From NCBI RefSeq assembly GCF_000786695.1, contig NZ_CP009962.1:2356001-2420000 (forward strand): 64,000 bases of DNA, read 5' to 3'. Position 1 is the first letter of the stretch; every line of letters begins with the position of its first letter. Source of the DNA: Collimonas arenae. GTDB taxonomy: Bacteria > Pseudomonadota > Gammaproteobacteria > Burkholderiales > Burkholderiaceae_D. Made by a program: the position numbers and the translations under genes. Under the pieces are notes generated by a model, which saw only the letters and a program-made list of their open reading frames with translations, did not search any database and was not told the origin of the DNA. Below, piece by piece: positions 54,244 through 64,000 of this stretch.

Positions 54244-55596
54244 ATGGCAACTGCAGTCGAAACTCTGGATAAACTTGAACGCCGCCTTACCCTCACTATC
54301 GCTATCAGCGAAGTGCAAACCGAAGTCGAGAAGCGCCTGAAGGTTCGCGCTCGCACCGCTAAAGCGCCTGGCTTCCGCCCAGGTAAAGTGCCGATGAAAA
54401 TGGTCGCAGCACAATACGGCTATCAGGTGGAAACCGAAGTGTTGAACGACAAGGTCGGCAGCGCTTTCAACACTGCAGCCAACGAAAACAACCTGCGCGT
54501 CGCGGGCTATCCGAAGATCGAGCCAAAGAACAGCGAAGGCGTTGCTGAAGGCACGCTGGCGTTCGATGCGACTTTCGAAATCTATCCTGAAGTCAAGATC
54601 GGTGATCTGACCGCGGTTGAAGTCGAAAAGACCAAGGCTGAAGTCAGCGATGCAGAAATCGATAAAACCATCGACATCCTGCGCAAGCAACGCGTGCACT
54701 ACCACGTCAAGGGCGAGCAAGGCGAGCACGGCGATGGCGGCAGCGACCTGACAGCAAAGAACGGCGACCGCGTGACTGTTGACTTCGTCGGCAAGATCGA
54801 CGGCGTTGAATTCCAAGGCGGCAAGGCTGATGACTATGCTTACGTATTGGGCGAAGGCCGCATGTTGCCAGAGTTCGAAAACGCAACTATCGGTTTGAAA
54901 GTCGGCGAAGCCAAGACCTTTGAACTGGCATTCCCAGCGGATTACCATGGTAAGGATGTGGCTGGCAAGACTGCTGAATTCACCATCACCCTGAAGAAAC
55001 TGGAGTGGGCGCACCTGCCGGAAGTCGACGCAGAATTTGCCAAGACTCTGGGTATCGATGATGGCGACCTGACCAAGATGCGCGCTGACATCAAGCTGAA
55101 TCTGGAACGCGAAGTCGGTTCCCGCGTGAAAGCCAAGAACAAAGACAGCGTGATGGATGCCCTGATCAAGGTCAGCGATCTGGAAGTGCCTAAGGCGCTG
55201 GTAGATCAAGACGTCGAGCGTCTGGTTGAAATGACACGTCAAGATATGGCGCAACGCGGCATGAAGGTCAATGATATGCCTTTCCCGCCAGAGTTGTTCG
55301 CAGCACAAGCTGAGCGCCGCGTCCGCCTGGGCCTGATCCTGGCTGAAGTGGTCAAGGAAAACAAATTGCAAGCAACACCTGAGCAAGTCAAGGCGCAAGT
55401 CGAAGATTTTGCTCAAAGCTACGAAGATCCACAACAAGTCCTGAAATATTATTTCAGCGATCGTCGCCGTCTGGCAGAGGTCGAAGCCCTTGTTTTGGAA
55501 GAAAACGTCGTTAACTACGTGTTGGGCAAATCGAAAGTGACTGAGAAATCGGTTGCGTTCGATGAATTGATGAGCAACAACGGGCAACAGGCTTAA
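54244..55596 (+). CDS. tig: Trigger factor (ribosome-associated chaperone/PPIase)
   Basis: A 450-residue chaperone that binds nascent chains at the exit tunnel. The N-terminal ribosome-binding loop is GFRPGKVP, the FKBP-type PPIase domain begins near residue 165 ([14 protein letters not shown]), and the rest is the helical chaperone cradle. It has ordinary full length. It starts the cluster tig-clpP-clpX-lon-hupB-ppiD, whose order matches E. coli. Confidence 0.96.
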   Translation: MATAVETLDKLERRLTLTIAISEVQTEVEKRLKVRARTAKAPGFRPGKVPMKMVAAQYGYQVETEVLNDKVGSAFNTAANENNLRVAGYPKIEPKNSEGVAEGTLAFDATFEIYPEVKIGDLTAVEVEKTKAEVSDAEIDKTIDILRKQRVHYHVKGEQGEHGDGGSDLTAKNGDRVTVDFVGKIDGVEFQGGKADDYAYVLGEGRMLPEFENATIGLKVGEAKTFELAFPADYHGKDVAGKTAEFTITLKKLEWAHLPEVDAEFAKTLGIDDGDLTKMRADIKLNLEREVGSRVKAKNKDSVMDALIKVSDLEVPKALVDQDVERLVEMTRQDMAQRGMKVNDMPFPPELFAAQAERRVRLGLILAEVVKENKLQATPEQVKAQVEDFAQSYEDPQQVLKYYFSDRRRLAEVEALVLEENVVNYVLGKSKVTEKSVAFDELMSNNGQQA

Positions 55597-55684
55597 TCAA
55601 CCTGCATAATCGGGGCCGGGCAAGATTGCCTGGCCACCGGTCGGTGGACTGATTAAGTTTTGAGCGCTCTCCATAAGGAATACT

Positions 55685-56311
55685 ATGACAGGCTTTAATC
55701 GTAATTCGGCACTGGATACTGACATGCTCGGCATGGTGCCTATCGTGATTGAGCAAAGCGGCCGCGGCGAGCGGTCGTATGATATTTATTCGCGTTTATT
55801 GCGCGAGCGCGTTATTTTCCTGGTCGGCCCGGTCAATGACCAGACTGCCAATCTGATCGTGGCGCAGTTGCTGTTCCTGGAAAGCGAAAATCCTGAAAAG
55901 GATATTTCCCTGTACATTAATTCTCCTGGCGGTTCGGTTTCGGCCGGCATGGCGATTTTCGATACCATGCAGTTCATCAAGCCGGATGTATCGACGTTGT
56001 GTACTGGTATGGCTGCTTCGATGGGGGCTTTCTTGCTGGCTGCTGGCGCCAAGGGCAAGCGTTTTTCGTTGCCGAATTCACGCATCATGATTCACCAGCC
56101 TTTGGGTGGGGCGCAAGGACAAGCCTCGGATATCGAAATCCAGGCGCGGGAAATCCTGTACCTGCGCGAACGTCTGAACGGTATCCTGGCCGACAAGACC
56201 GGCAGGACTATCGAGCAGATCAGCAAGGATACGGATCGCGACAATTTCATGTCGGCTGAAGCCGCTGTGGAATATGGTCTGATTGATAAAGTCCTGGCGA
56301 CACGCGCTTGA
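55685..56311 (+). CDS. clpP: ATP-dependent Clp protease proteolytic subunit
   Basis: A 208-residue serine protease that forms the 14-subunit chamber used by ClpX and ClpA. The catalytic triad is Ser112 ([11 protein letters not shown]), His137 (IMIHQPLGG) and Asp186 (DTDRDNF), with spacing equal to E. coli ClpP. The extra residues before MVPIVIEQS are a propeptide that is normally removed. It lies 88 bp after tig and 200 bp before clpX. Confidence 0.96.
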   Translation: MTGFNRNSALDTDMLGMVPIVIEQSGRGERSYDIYSRLLRERVIFLVGPVNDQTANLIVAQLLFLESENPEKDISLYINSPGGSVSAGMAIFDTMQFIKPDVSTLCTGMAASMGAFLLAAGAKGKRFSLPNSRIMIHQPLGGAQGQASDIEIQAREILYLRERLNGILADKTGRTIEQISKDTDRDNFMSAEAAVEYGLIDKVLATRA

Positions 56312-56356
56312 TCAGCTTGCTGAACTTGATTATTGCGTAATTGAAGGAATGCTCGG

Positions 56357-56390
56357 CGCCCGGCCCCAAAGGTACGGGCGTTTTGCTTTT
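56357..56390 (+). terminator. Terminator-like hairpin between clpP and clpX
   Basis: CGCCCG (56357-56362) pairs with CGGGCG (56375-56380) over a 12-nt loop, followed by TTTTGCTTTT. The stem is short and the T-run broken, so it may be a partial terminator that sets the clpP:clpX ratio. Confidence 0.5.
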
Positions 56391-56511
56391 CAAAAATTGC
56401 TCGGGCGTGACGAACATCAATTTCGCGGGTAATATAAAATCAATGCCTGTCGTCCGTTGTTTGTTCCTTGGACAATGCGCTCTCCCTTAGTTTTACTTAA
56501 ACACTGCCTTT

Positions 56512-57780
56512 ATGCCTGATAAAAAATCTTCCAGCGGCGAAAAACTGCTTTACTGCTCCTTCTGCGGCAAAAGCCAGCATGAGGTGAAAAAACTCATCGC
56601 CGGGCCATCGGTATTCATCTGCGATGAATGTATCGATCTCTGTAATGACATCATTACCGATGAAGCTTCGAACGTCGAAACACTGGATGGTCAAAAGTCG
56701 GAATTGCCGATCCCGCAGGAAATCAGCGAGTTGCTTGATCAGTACGTGATCGGCCAGGAGCCTGCCAAGCGGATTTTGTCGGTGGCGGTGTACAACCACT
56801 ACAAGCGTCTCAAGCACCTCGGCAAGAAAGATGACATCGAACTGGCGAAGAGTAATATCTTGCTGGTCGGTCCTACTGGTTCCGGCAAAACCTTGCTGGC
56901 GCAGACGCTGGCGCGCATGCTGAATGTGCCTTTCGTGATCGCTGATGCAACTACCCTGACCGAAGCCGGCTATGTTGGTGAGGACGTTGAAAACATCATT
57001 CAAAAATTGCTGCAGAACTGCAATTATGAAGTCGAGAAGGCGCAACGCGGTATCGTTTATATCGATGAAATCGATAAAATCTCCCGCAAATCGGATAACC
57101 CTTCAATCACCCGGGACGTATCGGGCGAGGGCGTGCAGCAAGCCTTGCTGAAGCTGATCGAAGGCACCATGGCTTCGGTGCCGCCACAAGGCGGGCGCAA
57201 GCATCCTAACCAGGATTTCGTACAGATCGACACTACCAACATCCTGTTCATCTGCGGTGGCGCTTTCGACGGCCTGGCAAAGATCATTTCCGAGCGTTCG
57301 GAAAAGAGCGGCATTGGTTTTTCGGCAAATGTGAAGAGCCAGAGCCAGCGTACTTCCAGCGAAGTCTTGCTGGATGCCGAGCCTGAAGATTTGACCCGTT
57401 TCGGTCTGATTCCGGAGTTGGTCGGCCGTTTGCCGGTGATCGCAACTTTGGCAGAGCTGAACGAAGAGGCGCTGATCGAGATTCTGATTGCGCCGAAGAA
57501 TGCATTGGTCAAGCAATATTCCAAATTGCTGCAGATGGAAGGTGCTGAGCTGGAAATTCGCCCTGCCGCCTTGCAAGCCATCGCCAAGCGCGCGTTGGCG
57601 CGTAAAACCGGCGCTCGCGGCTTGCGTTCGATCCTGGAGCATGTCTTGCTTGACGTTATGTATGATTTGCCAAGTCAGCAGAATGTCGCCAAGGTGGTGA
57701 TTGATGAGAATACCGTCACCAATGGCGCCAAGCCATTGTTGATTTATCATGAGCAACCGAAGGTCTCAGGCGCAAAATAA
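56512..57780 (+). CDS. clpX: ATP-dependent Clp protease ATPase subunit ClpX
   Basis: A 422-residue AAA+ unfoldase. The N-terminal zinc-binding domain has Cys15, Cys18, Cys37 and Cys40. Walker A is GPTGSGKT (Lys126), Walker [11 protein letters not shown], and the pore loop GYVGEDVE. The IGF-type ClpP-binding loop reads [10 protein letters not shown]. It lies downstream of clpP. A weak ribosome site precedes the ATG. Confidence 0.96.
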   Translation: MPDKKSSSGEKLLYCSFCGKSQHEVKKLIAGPSVFICDECIDLCNDIITDEASNVETLDGQKSELPIPQEISELLDQYVIGQEPAKRILSVAVYNHYKRLKHLGKKDDIELAKSNILLVGPTGSGKTLLAQTLARMLNVPFVIADATTLTEAGYVGEDVENIIQKLLQNCNYEVEKAQRGIVYIDEIDKISRKSDNPSITRDVSGEGVQQALLKLIEGTMASVPPQGGRKHPNQDFVQIDTTNILFICGGAFDGLAKIISERSEKSGIGFSANVKSQSQRTSSEVLLDAEPEDLTRFGLIPELVGRLPVIATLAELNEEALIEILIAPKNALVKQYSKLLQMEGAELEIRPAALQAIAKRALARKTGARGLRSILEHVLLDVMYDLPSQQNVAKVVIDENTVTNGAKPLLIYHEQPKVSGAK

Positions 57781-57947
57781 GCGCGCCGCTCCGATGAGCG
57801 CTGGTTACCGTCGATTTTGGCTGGCCAGTGCTAGCCGGGAAAATCCGGCAATATTGTAAAGCCTTGTAAAAAGCAGGGGTTTAAGCAGGTTTTTGACCCA
57901 AAAGTAGTACAATTTCTCAAAATATACGATTTGGCTTCAATCGCAAA

Positions 57948-57982
57948 GCCACCCGAAGTCAGCTTCGCGTGTGGCTTTTTTA
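57948..57982 (+). terminator. Terminator downstream of clpX
   Basis: AGCCAC (57948-57953) pairs with GTGGCT (57972-57977), with an inner CGAAG/CTTCG stem, followed by TTTTTT. The 329-bp gap 57781-58109 holds this and presumably the lon promoter; I see no gene in it. Confidence 0.88.
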
Positions 57983-58109
57983 TTTGCCCTCGCAAAACAG
58001 TGGTTTTCCCGGAAACCTCTTAGAAGTGGTGATTTATTGTTGAAACTGGGGCTTGAGTTTCGGCCACTCGTGCCAACATCATTAGTAAGTTTTTTTGATA
58101 AGGCTCGCC

Positions 58110-60524
58110 ATGACGACTTCTACATTTACTGAACAAACTCAGTTGCCTCTCTTGCCTTTGCGGGATGTGGTTGTATTTCCGCATATGGTGATCCCATTAT
58201 TCGTCGGTCGCCCTAAATCCATCAAGGCCCTGGAAGCAGCGATGGAGCAGGGTAAGAGTATTATGCTCGCAGCCCAGAAAGCTGCCGCCAAGGACGAGCC
58301 GTCGCCGGACGATATTTATGAAATCGGCTGCGTCGCCAACATCTTGCAAATGTTGAAACTGCCTGACGGCACTGTCAAGGTATTGGTGGAAGGTGCGCAA
58401 CGCGCCCGTATTCATCACATCAGTGAACTCGACACGCATTTCGTTGCCGATCTGACGCCGCTTGAATCGGAGTTGGGCGACGAGGCTGAAGTGGAGGCGA
58501 TGCGTCGCGCCATCGTTCAGCAGTTCGACCAATACGTCAAGCTCAATAAGAAAATCCCGCCAGAGATCCTGACTTCGCTGTCCGGCATCGATGATGCCGG
58601 CCGCCTGGCTGACACCATCGCTGCGCACCTGCCGCTGAAGCTGGAGCAAAAGCAGGTGATCTTGGAAATTTTCAATATCGCCAAGCGCTACGAGCACCTG
58701 CTCGGCCAACTCGAAGGCGAGTTGGATATTCTGCAAGTGGAAAAGCGTATCCGTGGCCGCGTCAAGCGCCAGATGGAAAAATCGCAGCGCGAATACTATC
58801 TGAACGAACAGGTCAAGGCGATCCAGAAGGAATTGGGCGAAGGCGAAGAGGGTGCGGATCTGGAAGAGCTGGAAAAGAAGATTCTTGCCGCCAAGATGCC
58901 TAAGGAAGCCCTGGAAAAAGCCCAGAGCGAACTGAAGAAGCTGAAACTGATGTCGCCGATGTCGGCCGAAGCCACCGTGGTACGCAACTATATCGATACG
59001 CTGGTCGGTTTGCCATGGAAGAAGAAATCCAAGGTCAACAATGAACTCGGCAATGCGGAAAAAGTACTGGAAGGCGATCACTATGGCCTAGACAAGGTCA
59101 AGGAACGCATCCTGGAATATCTCGCCGTGCAACAACGCGTCGACAAACTGAAGGCACCGATCCTGTGTTTCGTCGGTCCTCCAGGCGTGGGTAAGACTTC
59201 GCTGGGTCAATCGATCGCCCGCGCCACCAACCGCAAGTTTGTGCGGATGGCGTTGGGTGGTGTGCGCGACGAGGCTGAAATTCGCGGTCATCGCCGCACC
59301 TACATCGGGTCCATGCCCGGCAAGATCTTGCAAAGCCTGACCAAGGTAGGGGTGCGTAATCCGCTGTTCCTGCTGGATGAAATCGACAAGCTCGGCATGG
59401 ATTTCCGTGGCGATCCATCGTCAGCGTTGCTGGAAGTGCTGGATCCTGAGCAGAACCATACATTCTCGGACCATTACATCGAAGTCGATTTCGACTTGTC
59501 TGATGTAATGTTCGTGGCGACCTCGAACTCCTTCAACATCCCGCCGGCATTGCTGGACCGGATGGAAGTGATTCGCCTGTCTGGCTACACCGAAGATGAA
59601 AAGACCAATATCGCGCAACGATACCTGCTGCCCAAGCAAATCAAGAACAATGGTTTGAAGGCTGAAGAGATCAGCGTCGCAGAAGGTGCAATCCGCGACA
59701 TCATTCGTTACTACACGCGTGAAGCGGGGGTGCGTTCGCTGGAACGTGAAATCTCCAAGATCTGCCGCAAGGTGGTCAAGCTCCTGCTGTTGAAGAAACA
59801 GGAAAAGAAGGTTGCTGTCACTACCAAGAATATCGATAAATTCCTCGGTGTGCGGCGTTTTGACTACGGCGTAGCCGAGAAGGAAAATCAAATCGGCCAG
59901 GTAGTCGGCTTGGCGTGGACTGAAGTGGGCGGCGAATTGCTGACTATCGAAGCCGTCAAGATGCCGGGTAAAGGTGCAATCATCCGTACCGGTACCTTGG
60001 GCGACGTGATGAAGGAATCGATCGAAGCAGCGCGTACCGTCATGCGCAGTCGCGCCGGCAAGCTGGGTATCAAGAGCGAGGCTTTCGACAAGAGCGATAT
60101 CCACATTCACGTGCCGGAAGGCGCGACGCCGAAAGACGGACCTTCGGCCGGCGTTGGCATGACGACTGCGTTGGTATCGATCTTTACCGGTATTCCGGTA
60201 CGTGCGGACGTTGCCATGACAGGTGAAATCACCTTGCGAGGCGAGGTCTTGCCTATCGGCGGCTTGAAGGAAAAGCTGCTGGCGGCGCATCGTGGCGGCA
60301 TCAAGACGGTATTGATTCCAGAGCAGAATGTGAAAGACTTGGCCGAGATTCCGGACAACGTCAAGAACAAGCTGGAAATCGTACCGGTGCGCTGGATCGA
60401 CAAGGTGCTTGAAATCGCCCTGGAACGTCAGCCGGTGCCATTGACCGAAGAAGAAGCGGTGCTGGATGCGGCTACGGTTGCAAAGGGTAGCGAGAAGGCC
60501 GATACGAGCGTGGTGAAGCACTAA
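58110..60524 (+). CDS. lon: ATP-dependent Lon protease
   Basis: An 804-residue AAA+ protease that degrades misfolded and regulatory proteins. The start is the ATG at 58110 (MTTSTFTEQ). The N-terminal substrate domain leads to Walker A GPPGVGKTS, Walker B LFLLDEIDKL, and the C-terminal protease domain with the Ser-Lys dyad: Ser679 in PKDGPSAGVGM and Lys722 in GGLKEKLL, the same numbers as E. coli Lon. A terminator follows 39 bp after the stop. Confidence 0.96.
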   Translation: MTTSTFTEQTQLPLLPLRDVVVFPHMVIPLFVGRPKSIKALEAAMEQGKSIMLAAQKAAAKDEPSPDDIYEIGCVANILQMLKLPDGTVKVLVEGAQRARIHHISELDTHFVADLTPLESELGDEAEVEAMRRAIVQQFDQYVKLNKKIPPEILTSLSGIDDAGRLADTIAAHLPLKLEQKQVILEIFNIAKRYEHLLGQLEGELDILQVEKRIRGRVKRQMEKSQREYYLNEQVKAIQKELGEGEEGADLEELEKKILAAKMPKEALEKAQSELKKLKLMSPMSAEATVVRNYIDTLVGLPWKKKSKVNNELGNAEKVLEGDHYGLDKVKERILEYLAVQQRVDKLKAPILCFVGPPGVGKTSLGQSIARATNRKFVRMALGGVRDEAEIRGHRRTYIGSMPGKILQSLTKVGVRNPLFLLDEIDKLGMDFRGDPSSALLEVLDPEQNHTFSDHYIEVDFDLSDVMFVATSNSFNIPPALLDRMEVIRLSGYTEDEKTNIAQRYLLPKQIKNNGLKAEEISVAEGAIRDIIRYYTREAGVRSLEREISKICRKVVKLLLLKKQEKKVAVTTKNIDKFLGVRRFDYGVAEKENQIGQVVGLAWTEVGGELLTIEAVKMPGKGAIIRTGTLGDVMKESIEAARTVMRSRAGKLGIKSEAFDKSDIHIHVPEGATPKDGPSAGVGMTTALVSIFTGIPVRADVAMTGEITLRGEVLPIGGLKEKLLAAHRGGIKTVLIPEQNVKDLAEIPDNVKNKLEIVPVRWIDKVLEIALERQPVPLTEEEAVLDAATVAKGSEKADTSVVKH

Positions 60525-60562
60525 GTTGCTGAATTCTCAGGCTTGACAGATTGTTCTCAGAA

Positions 60563-60587
60563 AAGCGTCCGCAAGGGCGCTTTTTTT
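60563..60587 (+). terminator. Terminator downstream of lon
   Basis: AAGCGTCC pairs with GGGCGCTT over a GCAA loop, followed by a T-run. The rest of the 306-bp gap to hupB (60525-60830) shows only the hupB leader and no gene. Confidence 0.9.
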
Positions 60588-60830
60588 ATTTGTGCGTCCG
60601 CATGCCGATGCTGAGCATATCAAGTTTGTAAAATCAGGTTAAACATTGCCTGTAACGGCTGCCTGCGGCTTGACACAAGGCTTTGCGGCTTGTTTAATAC
60701 GGACTCGCAGATTTTTTTCTGCACTTCATCTGCGATATTTTTCGCGCCCAATGCGAGCCTTTTTATACCTGCCGGAAATGGCATGCTTAAAAATCGCATA
60801 TCGAATTTCCATTCACTTGAGGAGACCTAC

Positions 60831-61103
60831 GTGAACAAAACTGAATTGATCGATCACATTGCCAAGTCTGCAGATATCTCCAAAGCGGCGTCGACACGCG
60901 CGCTGGATGCGGTGATCGCGGCAGTAAAAGCTACTTTGAAAAAGAGCGGAAGCGTTACCCTGGTTGGCTTCGGGACCTTTTCTGTAGGCAAACGCGCGGC
61001 CCGCACCGGCCGTAATCCGCGCACCGGAGAAGAAATTAAGATCAAAGCAGCGAAAGTTCCTAAATTTAAGCCTGGCAAAGCGTTGAAAGATGCTGTAAAC
61101 TAG
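60831..61103 (+). CDS. hupB: DNA-binding protein HU-beta
   Basis: A 90-residue histone-like protein. The start is the GTG at 60831, behind a strong GAGGAG; the longer open frame is leader. It shows [13 protein letters not shown], the [26 protein letters not shown] arm and the [13 protein letters not shown] end. HU dimers bend DNA. It lies downstream of lon, as in E. coli, and just before tRNA-Val. Confidence 0.97.
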   Translation: MNKTELIDHIAKSADISKAASTRALDAVIAAVKATLKKSGSVTLVGFGTFSVGKRAARTGRNPRTGEEIKIKAAKVPKFKPGKALKDAVN

Positions 61104-61194
61104 CGTTCTTTGACGTGGTGACAAGCGTCAGATGTTTGACTGGCTAGATTGTCGTGCATTGTTCAGGAAGTATTGGGGCAGCATCGATAAAGTG

Positions 61195-61270
61195 GGGTGC
61201 TTAGCTCAGTTGGTAGAGCGGCGCCCTTACAAGGCGTAGGTCGGGAGTTCGAGCCTCTCAGCACCCACCA
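61195..61270 (+). tRNA. tRNA-Val (anticodon UAC)
   Basis: A 76-nt tRNA with acceptor GGGTGCT/AGCACCC, D-arm GCTCAGTTGGTAGAGC, anticodon loop CTTACAA (anticodon UAC), T-arm GAGTTCGAGCCTC and encoded CCA. Confidence 0.97.
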
Positions 61271-61322
61271 ACATGGTCAAGCAGAAAATGCGAATTTGTT
61301 TATAAGGTTTGCTAGCAGTTTA

Positions 61323-61399
61323 GGAGTGGTAGTTCAGTTGGTTAGAATACCGGCCTGTCACGCCGGGGGTCGCGGGTTCGAGTCCCGTCCACTCCGCCA
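61323..61399 (+). tRNA. tRNA-Asp (anticodon GUC)
   Basis: A 77-nt tRNA with acceptor GGAGTGG/CCACTCC, anticodon stem CCGGC/GCCGG, loop CTGTCAC (GUC), T-arm CGGGTTCGAGTCCCG and encoded CCA. It lies 52 bp after tRNA-Val, probably in one transcript. Confidence 0.97.
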
Positions 61400-61405
61400 A
61401 AATAC

Positions 61406-61434
61406 AAAAAGGTGAACGAAAGTTCGCCTTTTTT
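61406..61434 (+). terminator. Terminator after the tRNA pair
   Basis: GGTGAAC (61411-61417) pairs with GTTCGCC (61422-61428) over a GAAA tetraloop, flanked by A- and T-runs. Confidence 0.92.
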
Positions 61435-61552
61435 CTTATGTGCAATTGGTTTGTAGTGTTGCCTCATATGTTGCATTCAGTTATGTTGTAGCTTTTGTTG
61501 TCACCCTTGTTGCAACCCCATTTCTTAGCCGCTTGATCTCGATTGGCCGACC

Positions 61553-63481
61553 ATGTTTGAATTTGTCCGTACCCATCAGCGCTTGATGCAGTTCTTGCTG
61601 CTGTTGTTGATCATCCCTTCATTTGCTCTAGTAGGGCTGCAAAGCTATAGCAGCTTTGGCGATAGTGCCAACACTGTAGCCAAGGTCGCCGGCCAGCCTA
61701 TCACCCAGCCGGAACTGGACAACGCATTGCGCCAGCAGATGGATCGCATGCGCCAGGCGTACGGCGACCGTTTCGATTCGTCGATGATGGAAACGCCGGA
61801 AGCCAAGCAAGCAGTGCTGGATAACTTGATTTCGCAACGCGTGCTGGCAGCAACGGTCACCAGCGAGCATTTGACAGTCGGTGACTCGGCAATACAGCAG
61901 ACCATCCTCGGCCAGTTCCCGAACTTGGTCGGTGCGGACGGAAAATTCGACAGCAAAACTTTTGATCAAATGCTTGCTATGCAAGGCATGACGCAGATTA
62001 GCTACGCTGCCCGTCTGCGCCAGGACATGGCCATGCAGCAGTTGAACGGCGCTGTGCAATCAACCGCTTTTACACCGAAAACTGTCGCTACCCGCTTGTC
62101 TGATATCAATGACCAAGAGCGCGACGTGCAAGAATTGCTGTTCAAGTCCGCCGATTATGCATCGCAGGTCAAGGTCACGGACGCCATGCTGCAGGATTAC
62201 TATGCCAAGAATCCGAAGGAATTCGAGATTCCTGAACAGATCAAAGCAGATTATGTGGTGCTCGATAGCGCTGCGGTCGCCGCTCAAGTGACGGTCAGCG
62301 ATGCCGACATCAAGTCTTACTATGACCAGAACGTCAGCCGCTATACCGTGGCGGAAGAGCGTCGGGCCAGTCATATCCTTATCTCGGTGAAGAAAGACGC
62401 GCCAGCCGCTGAGCAGGCCGCGGCCAAGGCCAAGGCGGAAAGCCTGTTGGCGGAAGTGCGCAAGACGCCGGCAGATTTTGCAAAAATCGCCAAGGCGAAT
62501 TCACAGGACACAGCTTCTGCTGAAATGGGCGGCGATCTCGGTTATTTCGCCGCAGGCTCAATGGTCAAGCCTTTTGAAGATGCTGCAAACAAACTGAAGC
62601 AAGGCGAGATCAGCGATCTGGTGCAATCCGATTTCGGCTATCACATTATCGAGCTGACCGGCATCAAGCCGGCCCAGATCAAGCCGCTGGACGAGGTCAA
62701 GACGGATATCGCTGCGGAAATCAAGAAGCAGCTGGCTGCACGCAAATTCGCCGAACTGGCGGAAGCATTCAGCAATACTGTGTATGAGCAGGCCGATAGT
62801 TTGAAGCCGGTGGCGGACAAGCTGCATCTGCAAGTCCAGACTGTTGCAAATCTTGGCCGTCAGCCAAATCCTGCTGCTGCGCCTACCGTCCCGTACAATA
62901 ACCAGAAATTCTTGACCGCCTTGTATTCGAATGAGGCACTGAAGAATAAGCACAATACCGAAGCGATCGAAATTGCGCCGAACACCTTCATTGCCGGCCA
63001 TGTCGTCGAGTACAAGCCAGTGACCAAGCGTGCGTTTGAAGAGGTCAAGGCAATTATCAGCGACAAGGTGACGCGTACGGAAGAGGCTGTGCTGGCCAAG
63101 AAAGCTGGCGAAGATAAGCTGGCCGCCTTGAAGGCGCAGGATAACGCCAGCGGCTTTGCCGCCGCGCAAACTGTTTCGCGCACCAAGAACCAGGGCGTCA
63201 ACCCGCTGGCGTTTGAAGCGATAATGAAAGCTGACGTCAATAAATTGCCGGCTTACATCGGTGTGGTATTGCCGCAGCAAGGTTATGGCTTGTACCGTAT
63301 AGGTAAGGTCGGACAACCGGCGACCCAGGATGCAGCGCGCCGCGTTGCGGAGCAACAGCAGATCACTGGGATTCTGGCGCAGCAGGAATTGTTGGCTTAC
63401 GTGGATGTCTTGAAAGAGAAAGCCAAGGTCAAGATCCTGAAACCGATCGTTGCGGCACCCGTAAGCACCGACGATAAGTAA
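61553..63481 (+). CDS. ppiD: Periplasmic folding chaperone / PPIase PpiD
   Basis: A 642-residue protein anchored in the inner membrane by one N-terminal helix (residues about 13-31, MQFLLLLLIIPSFALVGL). The N-terminal chaperone domain is of SurA_N type; a parvulin rotamase domain lies at about 265-365 (RRASHILISVKKDA, FGYHIIEL). It helps outer-membrane and secreted proteins leaving the Sec translocon. Its place after hupB matches the E. coli order. The ATG at 61553 has little ribosome site. Confidence 0.93.
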   Translation: MFEFVRTHQRLMQFLLLLLIIPSFALVGLQSYSSFGDSANTVAKVAGQPITQPELDNALRQQMDRMRQAYGDRFDSSMMETPEAKQAVLDNLISQRVLAATVTSEHLTVGDSAIQQTILGQFPNLVGADGKFDSKTFDQMLAMQGMTQISYAARLRQDMAMQQLNGAVQSTAFTPKTVATRLSDINDQERDVQELLFKSADYASQVKVTDAMLQDYYAKNPKEFEIPEQIKADYVVLDSAAVAAQVTVSDADIKSYYDQNVSRYTVAEERRASHILISVKKDAPAAEQAAAKAKAESLLAEVRKTPADFAKIAKANSQDTASAEMGGDLGYFAAGSMVKPFEDAANKLKQGEISDLVQSDFGYHIIELTGIKPAQIKPLDEVKTDIAAEIKKQLAARKFAELAEAFSNTVYEQADSLKPVADKLHLQVQTVANLGRQPNPAAAPTVPYNNQKFLTALYSNEALKNKHNTEAIEIAPNTFIAGHVVEYKPVTKRAFEEVKAIISDKVTRTEEAVLAKKAGEDKLAALKAQDNASGFAAAQTVSRTKNQGVNPLAFEAIMKADVNKLPAYIGVVLPQQGYGLYRIGKVGQPATQDAARRVAEQQQITGILAQQELLAYVDVLKEKAKVKILKPIVAAPVSTDDK

Positions 63482-63502
63482 GCTGCTGAAGAAAGCCTTA
63501 AC

Positions 63503-63533
63503 AAAAAAAGCCACTGAAAAAGTGGCTTTTTTT
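63503..63533. terminator. Bidirectional terminator between ppiD and tesA
   Basis: AGCCACT and AGTGGCT pair over GAAAA, flanked by A7 and T7, between two convergent genes. Confidence 0.92.
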
Positions 63534-63563
63534 ATGAGCAATTTTTTCTAATTGCTTAATTGC

Positions 63564-64000
63564 TTATTTGGTTAGCAGCGGTTTCAGCTCCGGCCAGACG
63601 TTATTCAAGATGATCGGATGTGCCTGGGCGAGAGGATGCATGCGGTCAGCCTGCATCAGTTCCGGTTTGTCTGCCACGCCATCCAGCAGGAACGGTACCA
63701 GGGGCACTTTGGCTTGCTTGGCCAGCGTAGCAAATTGAGAAAAGAACTTTTCCGTATAATCGCGGCCGTAGTTTGGCGGAATCCGCATGCCGACCAGCAG
63801 TACCTTGGATTTTGCTTGCTGGGCTGCATTGATCATTGCGCGCAGGTTGTTTTCGGTAGCGCTCAACTGCAAGCCACGTAGCGCATCATTGGCGCCCAGT
63901 TCAATGATGACGATATCCGGTTTGTGCTGCAGCAGGGCGGGAAGGCGCGTCTTTCCACCGCTGGTGGTTTCACCACTGATGCTGGCGTTGGTGACGGTAG
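63564..64000 (-). CDS. tesA: Arylesterase / acyl-CoA thioesterase I TesA (5' end outside window)
   Basis: The C-terminal part of an SGNH-family esterase; the open frame runs to the window edge, so the N-terminus is missing. The visible part has NASISGETTSGGKTRLPALL (block II), IIELGANDALRG with the oxyanion Asn (block III), and DRMHPLAQAHPIILNNVWPEL with the catalytic Asp and His (block V). The catalytic Ser of GDSLS is outside the window. In full it is a periplasmic esterase; genes for an ABC transporter usually lie divergently upstream, which cannot be seen here. Confidence 0.92.
   Translation of the reverse strand, partial: TVTNASISGETTSGGKTRLPALLQHKPDIVIIELGANDALRGLQLSATENNLRAMINAAQQAKSKVLLVGMRIPPNYGRDYTEKFFSQFATLAKQAKVPLVPFLLDGVADKPELMQADRMHPLAQAHPIILNNVWPELKPLLTK

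Noticed and set aside
54199..55587. A 462-codon open frame antisense to tig
   Set aside because: Entirely opposite trigger factor; Phe/Gln/Leu-rich as expected from the reverse of a Glu/Lys-rich gene.
58040..58070. A possible sigma-32 promoter before lon (TTGAAA with a later GGCCACT)
   Set aside because: The -35-like part is fair but the -10 part does not resemble CCCCATNT, so I do not call it.

Overview
The window looks like chromosomal DNA of a betaproteobacterium in the Burkholderiales, most plausibly an Oxalobacteraceae member close to Collimonas, Herbaspirillum or Janthinobacterium. This rests on protein character and gene order: rpsF-priB-rpsR-rplI followed by dnaB, tig-clpP-clpX-lon-hupB-(tRNAs)-ppiD, hpnCDE, a DUF4148 protein, and a kinase/phosphatase pair beside rph. 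The genus is an inference. Almost everything is core or ordinary accessory chromosome. I see no phage, insertion sequence, CRISPR array or integrase.

Layout. 1-2.5 kb: an orphan SAM methyltransferase and an AT-richer winged-helix/TPR regulator resembling HilA or CadC. 2.6-7.4 kb: rhlE, a VOC protein, suhB, trmJ and lexA, with two tandem LexA boxes upstream of lexA. 7.7-10.8 kb: the S6/PriB/S18/L9 operon, with a candidate S6:S18-binding leader hairpin, then dnaB. 11-12.7 kb: a DUF47-PiT phosphate uptake pair. 12.8-17.9 kb: a marR-nodT-emrA-emrB drug-efflux operon with a MarR-type palindrome in front. 18-23.2 kb: a two-component system divergent from a three-gene NMT1/taurine-type ABC importer. 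23.3-27.2 kb: DUF4148, a metallophosphatase, PhoH/PIN and a Bcp peroxiredoxin.

27.2-35.0 kb holds a complete-looking 4-amino-4-deoxy-L-arabinose (Ara4N) lipid A modification operon. It lies downstream of a Mth938-domain gene and runs arnT, a single SMR subunit, arnB, arnC, a separate formyltransferase, a separate UDP-glucuronate decarboxylase, and arnD. The two activities fused in enterobacterial ArnA are therefore separate genes. 35.0-38.7 kb: alaA behind a strikingly structured leader, hom, and a LprI-like exported protein. 38.8-44.2 kb: yicC, a Ser/Thr kinase, a PP2C phosphatase, rph, a TatD nuclease and an exported ankyrin protein. 44.2-48.7 kb: an FMN-dependent hydroxy-acid dehydrogenase and hpnE-hpnD-hpnC for squalene. 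48.9-53.2 kb: an RND adaptor and pump. 53.3-64 kb: tRNA-Leu, creA, the protein quality-control cluster tig/clpP/clpX/lon/hupB, tRNA-Val, tRNA-Asp, ppiD and the 3' part of tesA.

The most interesting non-coding signals are the nested inverted repeats in the alaA leader (35260-35410), the MarR-type operator, the paired LexA boxes, the rpsF leader hairpin, and two genes (dnaB and the TatD gene) whose TATAAT -10 box lies 7 nt from the start codon, which suggests leaderless mRNAs. No wholly new multi-gene system is evident. The alaA leader RNA is the best candidate for something undescribed.
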